A stretch of 64,000 bases of DNA from Paenibacillus polymyxa M1 (GTDB lineage: Bacteria > Bacillota > Bacilli > Paenibacillales > Paenibacillaceae): positions 4,666,001 to 4,730,000 of the forward strand of contig NC_017542.1 of the NCBI RefSeq assembly GCF_000237325.1, given 5' to 3'. Shown one piece after another: positions 9,041-17,149 of this stretch. The notes beneath the pieces were generated by a model. The model was not told the origin of the DNA. It ran no database searches and was given only the letters and a program-made list of their open reading frames with translations. How positions within the stretch are numbered: the stretch's first letter is position 1; each line of letters opens with the position of its first letter. The position numbers and the translations under genes are program-made.

Positions 9041-10829
9041 ACAAAAGTAATCCTGTATCTCTTGCTTTTTGCACGGCTTCTTCTCGATTGTTGACTCCCA
9101 GCTTGTCATAGAGAGTGGAGGCGTAATTTCTTACTGTGCCGTTGGATAGGTAAAGTTTCTCAGAAATTGTTTTATAACGGTTTCCTTGAGATAAAAGATT
9201 CAAAACCTCTAGCTCACGTTTCGTTAAGCCATACTCTTCTCCATCTGACCTCGGTCCGACTGACTCTTCTTCATCATTTCCGTCCCACATTCTATGGAAC
9301 AAATCTTGGTTAATTACCGTGCCTCCCCGATAGACGAGGCGAATCGTTTCAGCCAGTTCACGCGACTCTATGGATTTCAGCAAATACCCGTCAGCACCGC
9401 TTCGCATGATTTCCTTCGCCCTCTCTGTATCCTGAAACGTTGACAGGATGAGGACACGAATGTCAGGCCACGTTTCCTTGATTATTTTGGTCGCACGAAT
9501 CCCATCCTGATTGGGCATCTCCAAATCCATTAATATCAAATCTGGATTCAGGCTTCTGCACAATTCCACTGCTTGTTCTCCATCTTCAGCCACACCCACT
9601 ACCTGTAAGTCCTCCTGTCCGTCCAAGATGGTATGGAGACTGTCTCGGATAAACGAATGATCATCGACGATACACAAGCGGATTCGTTCATCGGACAATT
9701 GTATCAGTCTGGGTAATACACATGAGATGAACGTCCCTTCACCCTTTTCGGAGTATACAGTGACTCTCCCTTGTAACTGTGTCGCACGTTCTTTCATTGC
9801 AGTTAATCCGAAGCCATCCTTCCACTCCTCCACTCCGTCACCATTATCCTGTACATCCAATCTCGTCTGTTGCGGCTCAAAATGCAGTGACACAATGATT
9901 TCGGTGGATTGTCCGTGGCGCACAGCATTAGTCAGCGATTCCTGCAAGCACCGATAAAGCGTCATTTTTGCTTGTTTGGAGACTATGTACTCTTCCCCTA
10001 TTATTCGAGTGCGTACATTTACTTTTGCATGTTTCTGGAACTCCTCTGCTAATTGTTGCAAAGTAACAGTCAAAGGAAGCGATTCTTGTGGTGAATCTAT
10101 TTGATGCAAATAGGCTCTCACTTCCTCCATACTGTTACGGGCTAATTGCAATAATGAGTCGATTTTCTGCTCTCCATCTTTTGTTGCTAATTCCGTACGC
10201 AATATTTCCAACCCCATAATGATAGAGGTATAGGAATGCCCCATCGTATCATGCAAATCTTTGGAAAGTCTGTCGCGCTCCTCTAACAAAGTAATCTGCT
10301 CAATCTGAGATAGGTACTGTTCCAGCACAAGCTTCTGATTGCGTATAATTTCATTTTGGCGGTAATTAGAAACTAGTAAGTGGAAGGAAAATCCTATTGC
10401 AAAAGCCAGACCGATTTGTGGGATAATCGCCCATAGATCTGTTCCTGGGGAAAATATTGCAACGAGCAATGGAAACAAAACAACTGTGATTGAACCCGAC
10501 CAACGGAATGATTTATGAGCACTATTTGCCGCGATCATGAAAGTTGGCATTAAAAATGCAAGATATGCCGCCGGAAATAATAAGGTTAAGTAGAAGCACA
10601 CTCCGCCAAACAAAACCATCTCAGTAAGCAGATAGTAGCGATAACTGAACATTAAACAAATCCAAGGTATTGAAAATGCGGCAATTTCCCAAAGAACGAT
10701 GATCCAAAGGGGCACCGTTAAATGGTCTTGGTGTTGGATAGTAGTTATCATCAATGAAAACCAGATGACAAAACGTATACAAAGCAATAACCAGTCATAC
10801 CAGAGCCATTGTTTCCAGGTTGTAAACAA
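9039..10829 (-). CDS. fused NarX-type histidine kinase and NarL-type response regulator
   Basis: This 596-residue protein joins two normally separate partners. Residues 1-155 hold five or six membrane helices. Residues ~160-245 are a HisKA_3 dimer domain with phospho-acceptor H193 in DLHDTMGH. Residues ~285-373 are an ATPase domain (N301, DNGDG, GFGLTAMKERA). The frame then continues without a stop into a receiver domain (~383-500, VDDH, phospho-acceptor D435 in LILMDLEMP) and a LuxR/NarL helix-turn-helix (~531-590). The start is TTG with AGAGGTGA upstream; no in-frame ATG is near. It follows the sensor-protein gene by four bases. A DNA-binding domain tethered to the membrane is unusual. A single lost base at the junction (near 9685-9692) could have fused two overlapping genes. 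Confidence 0.88.
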   Translation of the reverse strand: MFTTWKQWLWYDWLLLCIRFVIWFSLMITTIQHQDHLTVPLWIIVLWEIAAFSIPWICLMFSYRYYLLTEMVLFGGVCFYLTLLFPAAYLAFLMPTFMIAANSAHKSFRWSGSITVVLFPLLVAIFSPGTDLWAIIPQIGLAFAIGFSFHLLVSNYRQNEIIRNQKLVLEQYLSQIEQITLLEERDRLSKDLHDTMGHSYTSIIMGLEILRTELATKDGEQKIDSLLQLARNSMEEVRAYLHQIDSPQESLPLTVTLQQLAEEFQKHAKVNVRTRIIGEEYIVSKQAKMTLYRCLQESLTNAVRHGQSTEIIVSLHFEPQQTRLDVQDNGDGVEEWKDGFGLTAMKERATQLQGRVTVYSEKGEGTFISCVLPRLIQLSDERIRLCIVDDHSFIRDSLHTILDGQEDLQVVGVAEDGEQAVELCRSLNPDLILMDLEMPNQDGIRATKIIKETWPDIRVLILSTFQDTERAKEIMRSGADGYLLKSIESRELAETIRLVYRGGTVINQDLFHRMWDGNDEEESVGPRSDGEEYGLTKRELEVLNLLSQGNRYKTISEKLYLSNGTVRNYASTLYDKLGVNNREEAVQKARDTGLLL

Positions 10830-10833
10830 ATTA

Positions 10834-11424
10834 TCACCTCTTAATAGCTTTAAACATGGAATGCGTGTACATTCCGACTATTTGAACTAAGCTGTTTCCA
10901 ATGCGAGTATTGATCCAGACGAGAATACACCCAGCGAGCATGACACATATAGCTTTTTCCCATGAATCTACAGCGAATCCCCATAAGTATATATCAAGAT
11001 GTTGAAAAAGTATCGGTGTAACGATAAATACGATCGGAGCTATGTACAATATAACGGCACATATAAGGCTGATCACCCCAATAAAAAATTTCTGCATAAG
11101 CCAAAAAACCGCCCTCCAATTGCTACTATTAAGAATGGCTTCTCTCGCTTTCATCCATTTATCCCTTCCACTGTTTGTCCTTGTCAGGATTGGCTCTATC
11201 GATATATCCGTATAAACCTTCGTCTGAATGCGTTCATATTGGACAAACGTGTGAGTTGTTCGCAACACACACGCCAACAAGGGAATACCCACGAAGATAA
11301 CCGCCATCCCCAACGCAAATGTAATGCTGACCAAATAGAAGCAAAAATAAAACAGTCCCGATCCGAAGGTAAACAACAAAAAGTAGAAATCTTGCAACCT
11401 TTTGCGAGCTGATTCTTTCGTCAT
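10834..11424 (-). CDS. multi-pass membrane putative sensor protein
   Basis: This 196-residue protein has four predicted membrane segments (about residues 13-32, 35-55, 110-140 and 155-180) and resembles the putative-sensor family found immediately upstream of NarX/LiaS-type kinases. It probably senses or modulates the envelope signal for the fused kinase that follows four bases later; its TGA overlaps the kinase's ribosome site. The ATG has AGGAGAG at suitable spacing. A consensus-like promoter lies 64-92 bases upstream. The ligand is unknown. Confidence 0.75.
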   Translation of the reverse strand: MTKESARKRLQDFYFLLFTFGSGLFYFCFYLVSITFALGMAVIFVGIPLLACVLRTTHTFVQYERIQTKVYTDISIEPILTRTNSGRDKWMKAREAILNSSNWRAVFWLMQKFFIGVISLICAVILYIAPIVFIVTPILFQHLDIYLWGFAVDSWEKAICVMLAGCILVWINTRIGNSLVQIVGMYTHSMFKAIKR

Positions 11425-11487
11425 TTGATTCTCTCCTACTCTTTATTTTATTTGCTAATACGTTATGAATTGCCCTTCGAATCTAAC

Positions 11488-11516
11488 TTGTTATCTGTCA
11501 CATACGGTAGTGTCAA
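11488..11516 (-). promoter_or_regulatory. sigma-A promoter of the sensor-kinase operon
   Basis: Minus-strand TTGACA (11511-11516) and TAACAA (11488-11493) are separated by exactly 17 bases. The -35 is perfect and the -10 weak, as expected of an activated promoter. A direct repeat GTGTCA-AA-GTGTCA overlaps the -35 region (plus-strand sense) and could be a binding site for the fused regulator. Confidence 0.5.
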
Positions 11517-11644
11517 AGTGTCATATTTGTAGGTCATGACTATAAAACAAGCTGTACTAAGCTCTTTTTTATGTCATGCATTAGCTCCTTTACCTTCGCT
11601 CGATTTAGCTTTTGGCTATTATGCTCTGCCGATTAAAAAGAAGT

Positions 11645-11694
11645 AAAAAAACGCCATTCTTTCCTTATAATCATAGGAAAGAATGGCGTTTTTT
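11645..11694 (-). terminator. bidirectional rho-independent terminator
   Basis: A perfect 19-bp inverted repeat with an 11-base loop (left arm 11646-11664, right arm 11676-11694) carries A/T runs on both sides. It lies ~70 bases past the stop of the minus-strand 11762-12544 gene and probably ends that transcript. The rest of the 11425-11761 gap contains only the sensor-operon promoter. Confidence 0.9.
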
Positions 11695-11761
11695 CATTCC
11701 TGTTTCAGTGTCTGAGGTTGTTCTAACATTACCATAAACAAAAGCTGTGTATATTTATTAT

Positions 11762-12544
11762 CTATGATGTCCCCATCGCAATCCAGAGAATCCATCCCTC
11801 ACATATCTGACCCGGTTGTCTGCGTTCCACTGTAAGCACTGCCGAATGCCTCTGTCGTTGTGTGACGGACACTATCACTCCCGGTACGCTCGCATTGGCG
11901 GTGATTGCATATTGCGTGTCTATAAAAGGCTTATCAAACACAACGTTCACTTTGCTTGTAACTTCTTGTGCAGAAAGATAAAAAGAAGTGCTGCCAAATT
12001 GAGGTAAAGTCACTTCACTGTCAGTAGTCCCGTCATCGGTCACTGAGCCAACATGAATGGCATTCCGACCTAATTCTTTTTCAGTCTGAGAAACTAGATG
12101 GGTATCTTGCTCTGGCAAGCGCATTCGCTGCTTTGAACGCTGTCTTCCTTCCGCAATATGAATACTGGTTATAGAGCAATCCAATAACGAGTCTTGCTCG
12201 GTCTGACCTTCCGTCTTCATAGACGCCATGTCGTGATCCGTTCCGTATTCGGTATCTGAGTCAGGCACAGACAGCAGCAGCACAGATGCTCGATTCATCT
12301 GCATCGCTTCCTCCAGCGTTTTGGGAAGCTTATGCTTTTTCCATGCTGCTTCCTCTATAGCTTGCACCGGGGTATCCTTCTCTACGGGAACAGGTACCTT
12401 TGCCGTTCCACGCTGAGTGGGTCTGGGACTGCCAGCAGGCGAAGCCGTTTTTTCCTTGTTTACACGGGGAGAGGGGACTGTATTGGAAAGGTTACGCCGT
12501 GCTATTTTTTTATCCTTAGGGCTATGGTTCGTGCGATGGTTCAT
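11762..12544 (-). CDS. unknown protein with disordered body and beta-rich C-terminal domain
   Basis: This 260-residue protein is of uncertain family. Residues 1-75 are basic and Pro/Thr/Lys-rich. Residues 75-175 are polar and low in structure. The last ~85 residues look like a beta-sandwich (FYLSAQEVTSKVNVVFDKPF ... GWILWIAMG), recalling WIAG-tail or H-type-lectin-like domains that end in a WIA motif; this is recall, not a search result. The start is the ATG with AAAGGAG upstream; the longer upstream frame lacks a ribosome site. It lies beside CotSA-like and YheC/D genes, so a spore-surface, possibly sugar-binding, role is a reasonable guess. Confidence 0.65.
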   Translation of the reverse strand: MNHRTNHSPKDKKIARRNLSNTVPSPRVNKEKTASPAGSPRPTQRGTAKVPVPVEKDTPVQAIEEAAWKKHKLPKTLEEAMQMNRASVLLLSVPDSDTEYGTDHDMASMKTEGQTEQDSLLDCSITSIHIAEGRQRSKQRMRLPEQDTHLVSQTEKELGRNAIHVGSVTDDGTTDSEVTLPQFGSTSFYLSAQEVTSKVNVVFDKPFIDTQYAITANASVPGVIVSVTQRQRHSAVLTVERRQPGQICEGWILWIAMGTS

Positions 12545-12658
12545 GATGACCGCTCCTTTGACACAGGAGTGAACCAGCGGTCGCTCCGCTTCATTCACCC
12601 AGGTGGGAATCATGGCCTAATGCCTATGAGATAGCCTATGCACGTAACCGCGACCACG

Positions 12659-13822
12659 TCACTCAGTTGCGCAGTCTGTTATAAATTGAGCCCAGCGTTG
12701 GGCGGAGTGCTGCCATAAAAATCGCCTCCGTACCTCGTCCAGCCCGGCTTCTCCCATTTGTCGCCGTAAGTCGTGCTGCTGGAGCAACCTGGTGATGGCG
12801 TCGGCCATTTCCTGCTCGCCGCGTGACGGATAAACAAGCCAGCCTGTCTTGCCGTGTTGTATAACCTCCGGAATACCACCGATTCGTGATGCTACCACAG
12901 GTACTCCTGCCGCCATGGCTTCCAGATTGACCAGCCCGAAGGCTTCAGCTTCAATAGAAGGAACAACGGCTACATCGGCTAACTGATATAACGAGGCCAA
13001 TGCCGGATGCGGCACATAGCCGAGGAAGTGCACATGCCTCGCCAACCTTAGTTTACGGATCTGCCGATGCAATGCTGCGGTGTACGGCGTGAGGCGGTCG
13101 TGACCGTAATAGGCACTCCCTGCTATGAGCAGCAGCACGTCTGGACAGGTATGGGCGATACGCCGCAGAGCCTTTAGCAGCCGATGAACTCCCTTTCCTG
13201 GCATCAGTCTGCCTGCATATAACACGATTCGGCGGCCTGACCAGCCGAAATCGTCCAATCGTGCCGACCTGATCGCTTCTGCTGCAGGAGTCCACCGTGG
13301 CAGGAAATCGCCAGGATGAATACCCAACTTGTTGATGACGATGCGTTCTCTGACCGCATCGGGACTGTCAGAGGCCACGATTGCCCCCAAATACGCACTG
13401 TTCACAATAATACGATCCATCGACAACAGCAGCCTACCCATGTCCTTCCGTTTGAGGTGAGGCTCCCGGATGAACGTGGTGGAATGCAAAGTCAGCACAA
13501 TTTTGCTATCGGGCAAAGCCTCGCGAATGGCATACGCAACTGTGGGGCGATTGTGTACATCTATTACCGCAGGTAACCATCTCTTCAAATCAGCGATTAC
13601 CTCGGGAATATAACCTGCCCCCCGCGTATAGCGCATACAAGGAATTCCGTCAACATCGCCGTGATCCGGTGTTTCTGCTCCTCTTATGCCATAGATCTGT
13701 GCCTGAAGCTTATGGCTAGCCAGCGGTACCATACGAGCAATTACCCGCTCCACTGAACTGCTGCGGGGCGAAGGTATAACAAAAGATCCCGGTGTAATGA
13801 CTGCTACCTTCAGCCTCTGCAT
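12659..13822 (-). CDS. family-4 glycosyltransferase, CotSA-like
   Basis: This 387-residue GT-B fold glycosyltransferase has an N-terminal acceptor domain (KVAVITPGSFVIPSPRSSSV). Its C-terminal donor domain carries VLYAGRLMPGKGVHRLLKAL, the E-x7-E site in PSIEAEAFGLVNLEAMAAG, and GIPEVIQHGKTGWLVYP. In Bacilli the closest functional parallel is CotSA, a coat-associated glycosyltransferase, and length agrees. An ATG overlapping the AGGTGAGGTG ribosome region was chosen; GTG one codon earlier is an alternative. It is divergent from the YheC/D gene and 114 bases upstream of the 12544 gene on the same strand. The sugar and acceptor are unknown. Confidence 0.85.
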   Translation of the reverse strand: MQRLKVAVITPGSFVIPSPRSSSVERVIARMVPLASHKLQAQIYGIRGAETPDHGDVDGIPCMRYTRGAGYIPEVIADLKRWLPAVIDVHNRPTVAYAIREALPDSKIVLTLHSTTFIREPHLKRKDMGRLLLSMDRIIVNSAYLGAIVASDSPDAVRERIVINKLGIHPGDFLPRWTPAAEAIRSARLDDFGWSGRRIVLYAGRLMPGKGVHRLLKALRRIAHTCPDVLLLIAGSAYYGHDRLTPYTAALHRQIRKLRLARHVHFLGYVPHPALASLYQLADVAVVPSIEAEAFGLVNLEAMAAGVPVVASRIGGIPEVIQHGKTGWLVYPSRGEQEMADAITRLLQQHDLRRQMGEAGLDEVRRRFLWQHSAQRWAQFITDCATE

Positions 13823-14028
13823 CACCTCACCTACTTTCCTTACCTTATTCCCTCACCCTTCAACACTCATCTTGTATCATATCGTTTCTTGCTCTGAAAG
13901 GTGCTTGGCTTATTACTTTGGGCATATCGCAAGGCTAGCGTCCATGCCTGGCCGACCTTTGATACATATGATGGACTAGAATCACAATATGGTCAGTTGG
14001 ATTGACGATAAGGAGGGCGGACATACTC

Positions 14029-15156
14029 ATGTTGCATGTCGGCGTCATGCTCAACCCGGCAACTTACCGGGGCATTCCCGTCATGAGGACGCGTTATGAA
14101 TCTATCGCCAATTACGAGGAGGCCGGGTTAAGCTACGAGCTAATCCCCTGCTTTCTTCGTCTAGAAGATATTCATATATCGACCGGAACATGCCGGGCTT
14201 TTGTTAAAAACGGCAACGAGTATCGGCAGATGACTCTTCCGTTGCCGCCAGTCATCCACAATCGGACTCTCTATCGGCAAAATGAAAATGCCCGCGATAT
14301 CAACAGGCTGGTACACAAGGGATTCTATATTTTTAATGAACAAAACCGTTTCGGCAAAGACCATATACATGCAATTCTACAGGAAGATCCTCTGCTACAT
14401 CCCCACCTTCCCAAAACATTGCAAGGCAACCTGTCTTCCATCCGTACCTTGATGGAGCAAACCGGGGATGTTGTAATTAAACCCAGTAGCAGTAGCATAG
14501 GTAGAGGAATTATGCGGTTGAGGCATTCCAGCGGAAGCTGGACATTGCAATGTGCTCATCCAACGATATCTGAACGTTGGTCCACCCTACGGTTGAAGGT
14601 CGGGGAACTCCCTTTATTTCTGCACAAGCGACTGATGCATGTTCCTCATATCGTTCAGGAAACCATTCCGCTTGCTTTGTGCGACAGTCGTCCATTTGAT
14701 ATCCGTGTGACCGTTCAGCGCGGGTATGGCGGAATCTGGGGGGTGACAGGCATGTTTGCCAAAATTGCTCCATCCCACACTTTCGTCTCGAATGTAGCCC
14801 AAGGCGGTACGGCTTGTTCCCTACCAGAGGTGTTATCACGAACAGAGACAGTTCAAAACTCAAACATAGCCCGGCTGATGAATGAGCTAGAGAGACTCTC
14901 ATTGCAAATCGTCCACCGATTGGCACAACACCTGCCCCGTCTGGCCGATGTCGGACTGGATCTGGGAATTACCCATGAAGGCAAGATTGTTTTTATCGAA
15001 TGCAATGGTCGTGATCAGCGCTATGGCTTTAGCCAGGCAGGCATGAGTAATGTCTGGAAAGAAACGTACGCTCAGCCAATGGCTTACGCACGTTGGCTTC
15101 TCGAACGAATGTCTTCGTCAGGCACTGAACGTTCACCAGGCCGTCCCCTGTATTGA
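14029..15156 (+). CDS. YheC/YheD family endospore coat-associated ATP-grasp protein
   Basis: This 375-residue protein has an N-terminal fold (GVMLNPATYRGIPVMRTRYESI) followed by an ATP-grasp domain. The domain has VVIKPSSSSIGRGIMRL (phosphate-binding loop), DSRPFDIRVTVQ and the metal-binding end FIECNGRDQRYGF. YheC/YheD proteins are spore-coat-associated in Bacillus; the ligase reaction is not defined. The ATG lies after AAGGAGGG with a slightly long spacer (~12 bases). It is divergent from the CotSA-like gene and 88 bases before psd. A second, shorter family member is at 54683-55339. Confidence 0.87.
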   Translation: MLHVGVMLNPATYRGIPVMRTRYESIANYEEAGLSYELIPCFLRLEDIHISTGTCRAFVKNGNEYRQMTLPLPPVIHNRTLYRQNENARDINRLVHKGFYIFNEQNRFGKDHIHAILQEDPLLHPHLPKTLQGNLSSIRTLMEQTGDVVIKPSSSSIGRGIMRLRHSSGSWTLQCAHPTISERWSTLRLKVGELPLFLHKRLMHVPHIVQETIPLALCDSRPFDIRVTVQRGYGGIWGVTGMFAKIAPSHTFVSNVAQGGTACSLPEVLSRTETVQNSNIARLMNELERLSLQIVHRLAQHLPRLADVGLDLGITHEGKIVFIECNGRDQRYGFSQAGMSNVWKETYAQPMAYARWLLERMSSSGTERSPGRPLY

Positions 15157-15244
15157 TTTACGTCACATTCTGTGTCAATATAGTTCAGAGCGGCCGGACA
15201 GGTTCCGGCCAAGACGGCTCGGAAATGAACAAGGGGGATCTGTA

Positions 15245-16042
15245 ATGGCAAAACAGTGGCTGCGGCTTATGACGGAGCTATCATCGCGCAAGTGGGTGTG
15301 CCGGATTGTGGGCTCCTTCGCGCAAAGCGGTGCAAGCCGACTTTTTATCCCCACCTTTATACGTACGTACCAGATCCAGACGCATGAGGCGGAACAGGAT
15401 TGGAAAGAATATCGCTCCCTGAACGCCTATTTTACACGCAAATTAAAAGCGGGCATGCGCCCGATTGATACGAACGCCGAGGTGATGACCAGTCCGGTGG
15501 ATGCACGGATTACTTTTACCGGCCCAATTACGTCTGGTACTCTTTTGAACGTCAAGGGGCAAGACTATACGCTGGAAGAGCTTCTAAACCGCTCTCCGCG
15601 TCTTGAGAAATACACACACGGCTATGCTTTTGTGCTGTATCTTAGCCCGACAGATTACCATCGCATTCATGCACCGGTATCCGGTACACTGGTAGAAAAG
15701 GAACATCTGCGCGGCAAAGTATACCCAGTGAATGACTTCGGCTTGCAGCATATGAGGGGAGTTCTTAGTCGCAATGAACGACAGATTACGTACATGGCCC
15801 ACGAATATGGTGAGGTGGCGGTCGTCAAGGTTGGCGCAATGAATGTGAGCAGCATCAAATATACGGATGAAAAAGCGGTCTCATGGACAAAAGGTGACGA
15901 TCTCGCCTATTTCGAATTTGGCTCAACCGTCGTTTTGCTGACTGAAAACGGCACATTTGAGCCAGACCCCGCATTGAAGCTGGGGGATGTGGTGAAAATG
16001 GGACAACGTCTTGGTAGCTTTCGACACGATTCTAAAGCATAA
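15245..16042 (+). CDS. psd: phosphatidylserine decarboxylase proenzyme
   Basis: This 265-residue protein makes phosphatidylethanolamine from phosphatidylserine at the membrane. The self-cleavage site that creates the pyruvoyl cofactor is visible as FGST near residue 225, in YFEFGSTVVLL. Other family motifs are SPVDARI, LSPTDYHRIHAPVSG and VGAMNVSSI. Length matches the short bacterial type. The ATG follows AAGGGGGATC. A longer upstream frame overlaps the YheC/D gene and was not used. A terminator follows ~70 bases later. Phosphatidylserine synthase (pssA) is not in the window. Confidence 0.95.
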   Translation: MAKQWLRLMTELSSRKWVCRIVGSFAQSGASRLFIPTFIRTYQIQTHEAEQDWKEYRSLNAYFTRKLKAGMRPIDTNAEVMTSPVDARITFTGPITSGTLLNVKGQDYTLEELLNRSPRLEKYTHGYAFVLYLSPTDYHRIHAPVSGTLVEKEHLRGKVYPVNDFGLQHMRGVLSRNERQITYMAHEYGEVAVVKVGAMNVSSIKYTDEKAVSWTKGDDLAYFEFGSTVVLLTENGTFEPDPALKLGDVVKMGQRLGSFRHDSKA

Positions 16043-16110
16043 ATGAAGGATTGTAACAAAAAAATAGCTGCACATTTGAGCATTGGGATCGAATGATTCA
16101 AATGGCTCAT

Positions 16111-16151
16111 ATCAAAAAGGACCCGGCGTAACTGCTCCGGTCCTTTTTGAT
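16111..16151. terminator. bidirectional terminator between psd and the AraC gene
   Basis: ATCAAAAAGGACC pairs with GGTCCTTTTTGAT around an 8-15 base loop with one bulged C. T tracts occur on both strands, so it can end psd (plus) and the convergent AraC-type gene (minus, stop at 16184). Confidence 0.85.
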
Positions 16152-16183
16152 TTATCCTTTATATTCGTCATGCGTTAATAGCC

Positions 16184-16969
16184 TTATCGAATCTCAGACG
16201 GACTTTTTCCTGTATACTGCTTGAATTGGCGGCTGAAGAAAAAGATGTCGCGGTATCCCAAAGCCTCCGCCACCTCAGTCACATTCATTCCGGCATGTAG
16301 CAGTAGGTGCTGCGCGCGCTCAATCCGCATGCTGATAATATGAGATTGCACAGAAACACCTAGCAGCTCCTTGAATTTTATCGAAAAATAACGCGGTGAC
16401 AGCCCTGCACGTGCTGCCAAATCCTCGACTCGATGAGGAAGTCCCGGATGCTGCCGCACGTAGTTAGCCGTTTCTCGAATGACCTCGGTGAGCTGGTTAC
16501 TGGCCTGTTGCTCCTGCGGTTCCTTCCGGTCTGCACGCAGCAGATGAATCATCAGTTGCTTCAGGATCAGCCTGCCCTCCTCATCAGCCCCATAGGCACG
16601 CTCCAGACGCAGACGGACATATCTGGCAAGCATATGCTCCACCTCGAACGTTTCCTCCAACATACGGTAGCTGGCTGGTATTTGCTTGGGTTGTTCGGTG
16701 AGAGCAAAATGAATATAAGTAAGTATGAGCGGCTTTTGCGGATTATGTGTGGCACGGGTATCGTCTCCCGGTTTGAACAGAAAGCAGCTGCCCTTGCTCA
16801 CCGGATAGGCTTCCCCATTTAATACAACCGTCCCTTCTCCGCTCCATACATAAAATAAATCATAGTTTGGCATCGGCTTCTCGCGTACCTGCCATTTCCA
16901 GCCCGGCTCGCATACAATTTTGGCAAAGGCCGGCAGCAGGATAAACGATGACGCAGATGTATCCAGCAA
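16184..16969 (-). CDS. AraC-family regulator with cupin sensor domain
   Basis: This ~261-residue protein has an N-terminal cupin-like sugar or ligand-binding domain (YDLFYVWSGEGTVVLNGEAYPVSKGSCFLFKPGD). The C-terminus has two helix-turn-helix motifs (VEDLAARAGLSPRYFSIKFKE and VTEVAEALGYRDIFFFSRQFK), ending KYTGKSPSEIR. I chose TTG at 16969, eight bases after AAAGGAGG. A GTG three codons earlier directly abuts that site and is poorly spaced. It is divergent from the aminotransferase at 17150, which it may control. Ligand not predictable. Confidence 0.88.
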   Translation of the reverse strand: MLDTSASSFILLPAFAKIVCEPGWKWQVREKPMPNYDLFYVWSGEGTVVLNGEAYPVSKGSCFLFKPGDDTRATHNPQKPLILTYIHFALTEQPKQIPASYRMLEETFEVEHMLARYVRLRLERAYGADEEGRLILKQLMIHLLRADRKEPQEQQASNQLTEVIRETANYVRQHPGLPHRVEDLAARAGLSPRYFSIKFKELLGVSVQSHIISMRIERAQHLLLHAGMNVTEVAEALGYRDIFFFSRQFKQYTGKSPSEIR

Positions 16970-17085
16970 AATCTGCACCTCCTTTTGTTCATCTCTGGTT
17001 GTCCTGTTATCCCGTTATTTTATAATATAAGCGCAGCGCCACGATTAAGCAAAAAATACGCTCTTATGCCCCCTAATGCTTGTGC

Positions 17086-17114
17086 GTGACGCTTACCGTG
17101 TGTAATGCTATAAT
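17086..17114 (+). promoter_or_regulatory. sigma-A promoter of the aminotransferase gene
   Basis: GTGACG (17086-17091) and a perfect TATAAT (17109-17114) are 17 bases apart, and the start codon is 35 bases downstream. It lies in the divergent region shared with the AraC-type regulator. Confidence 0.6.
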
Positions 17115-17149
17115 ATGTAATCAAAATGACTTGGAAGGATGAAACGGGA

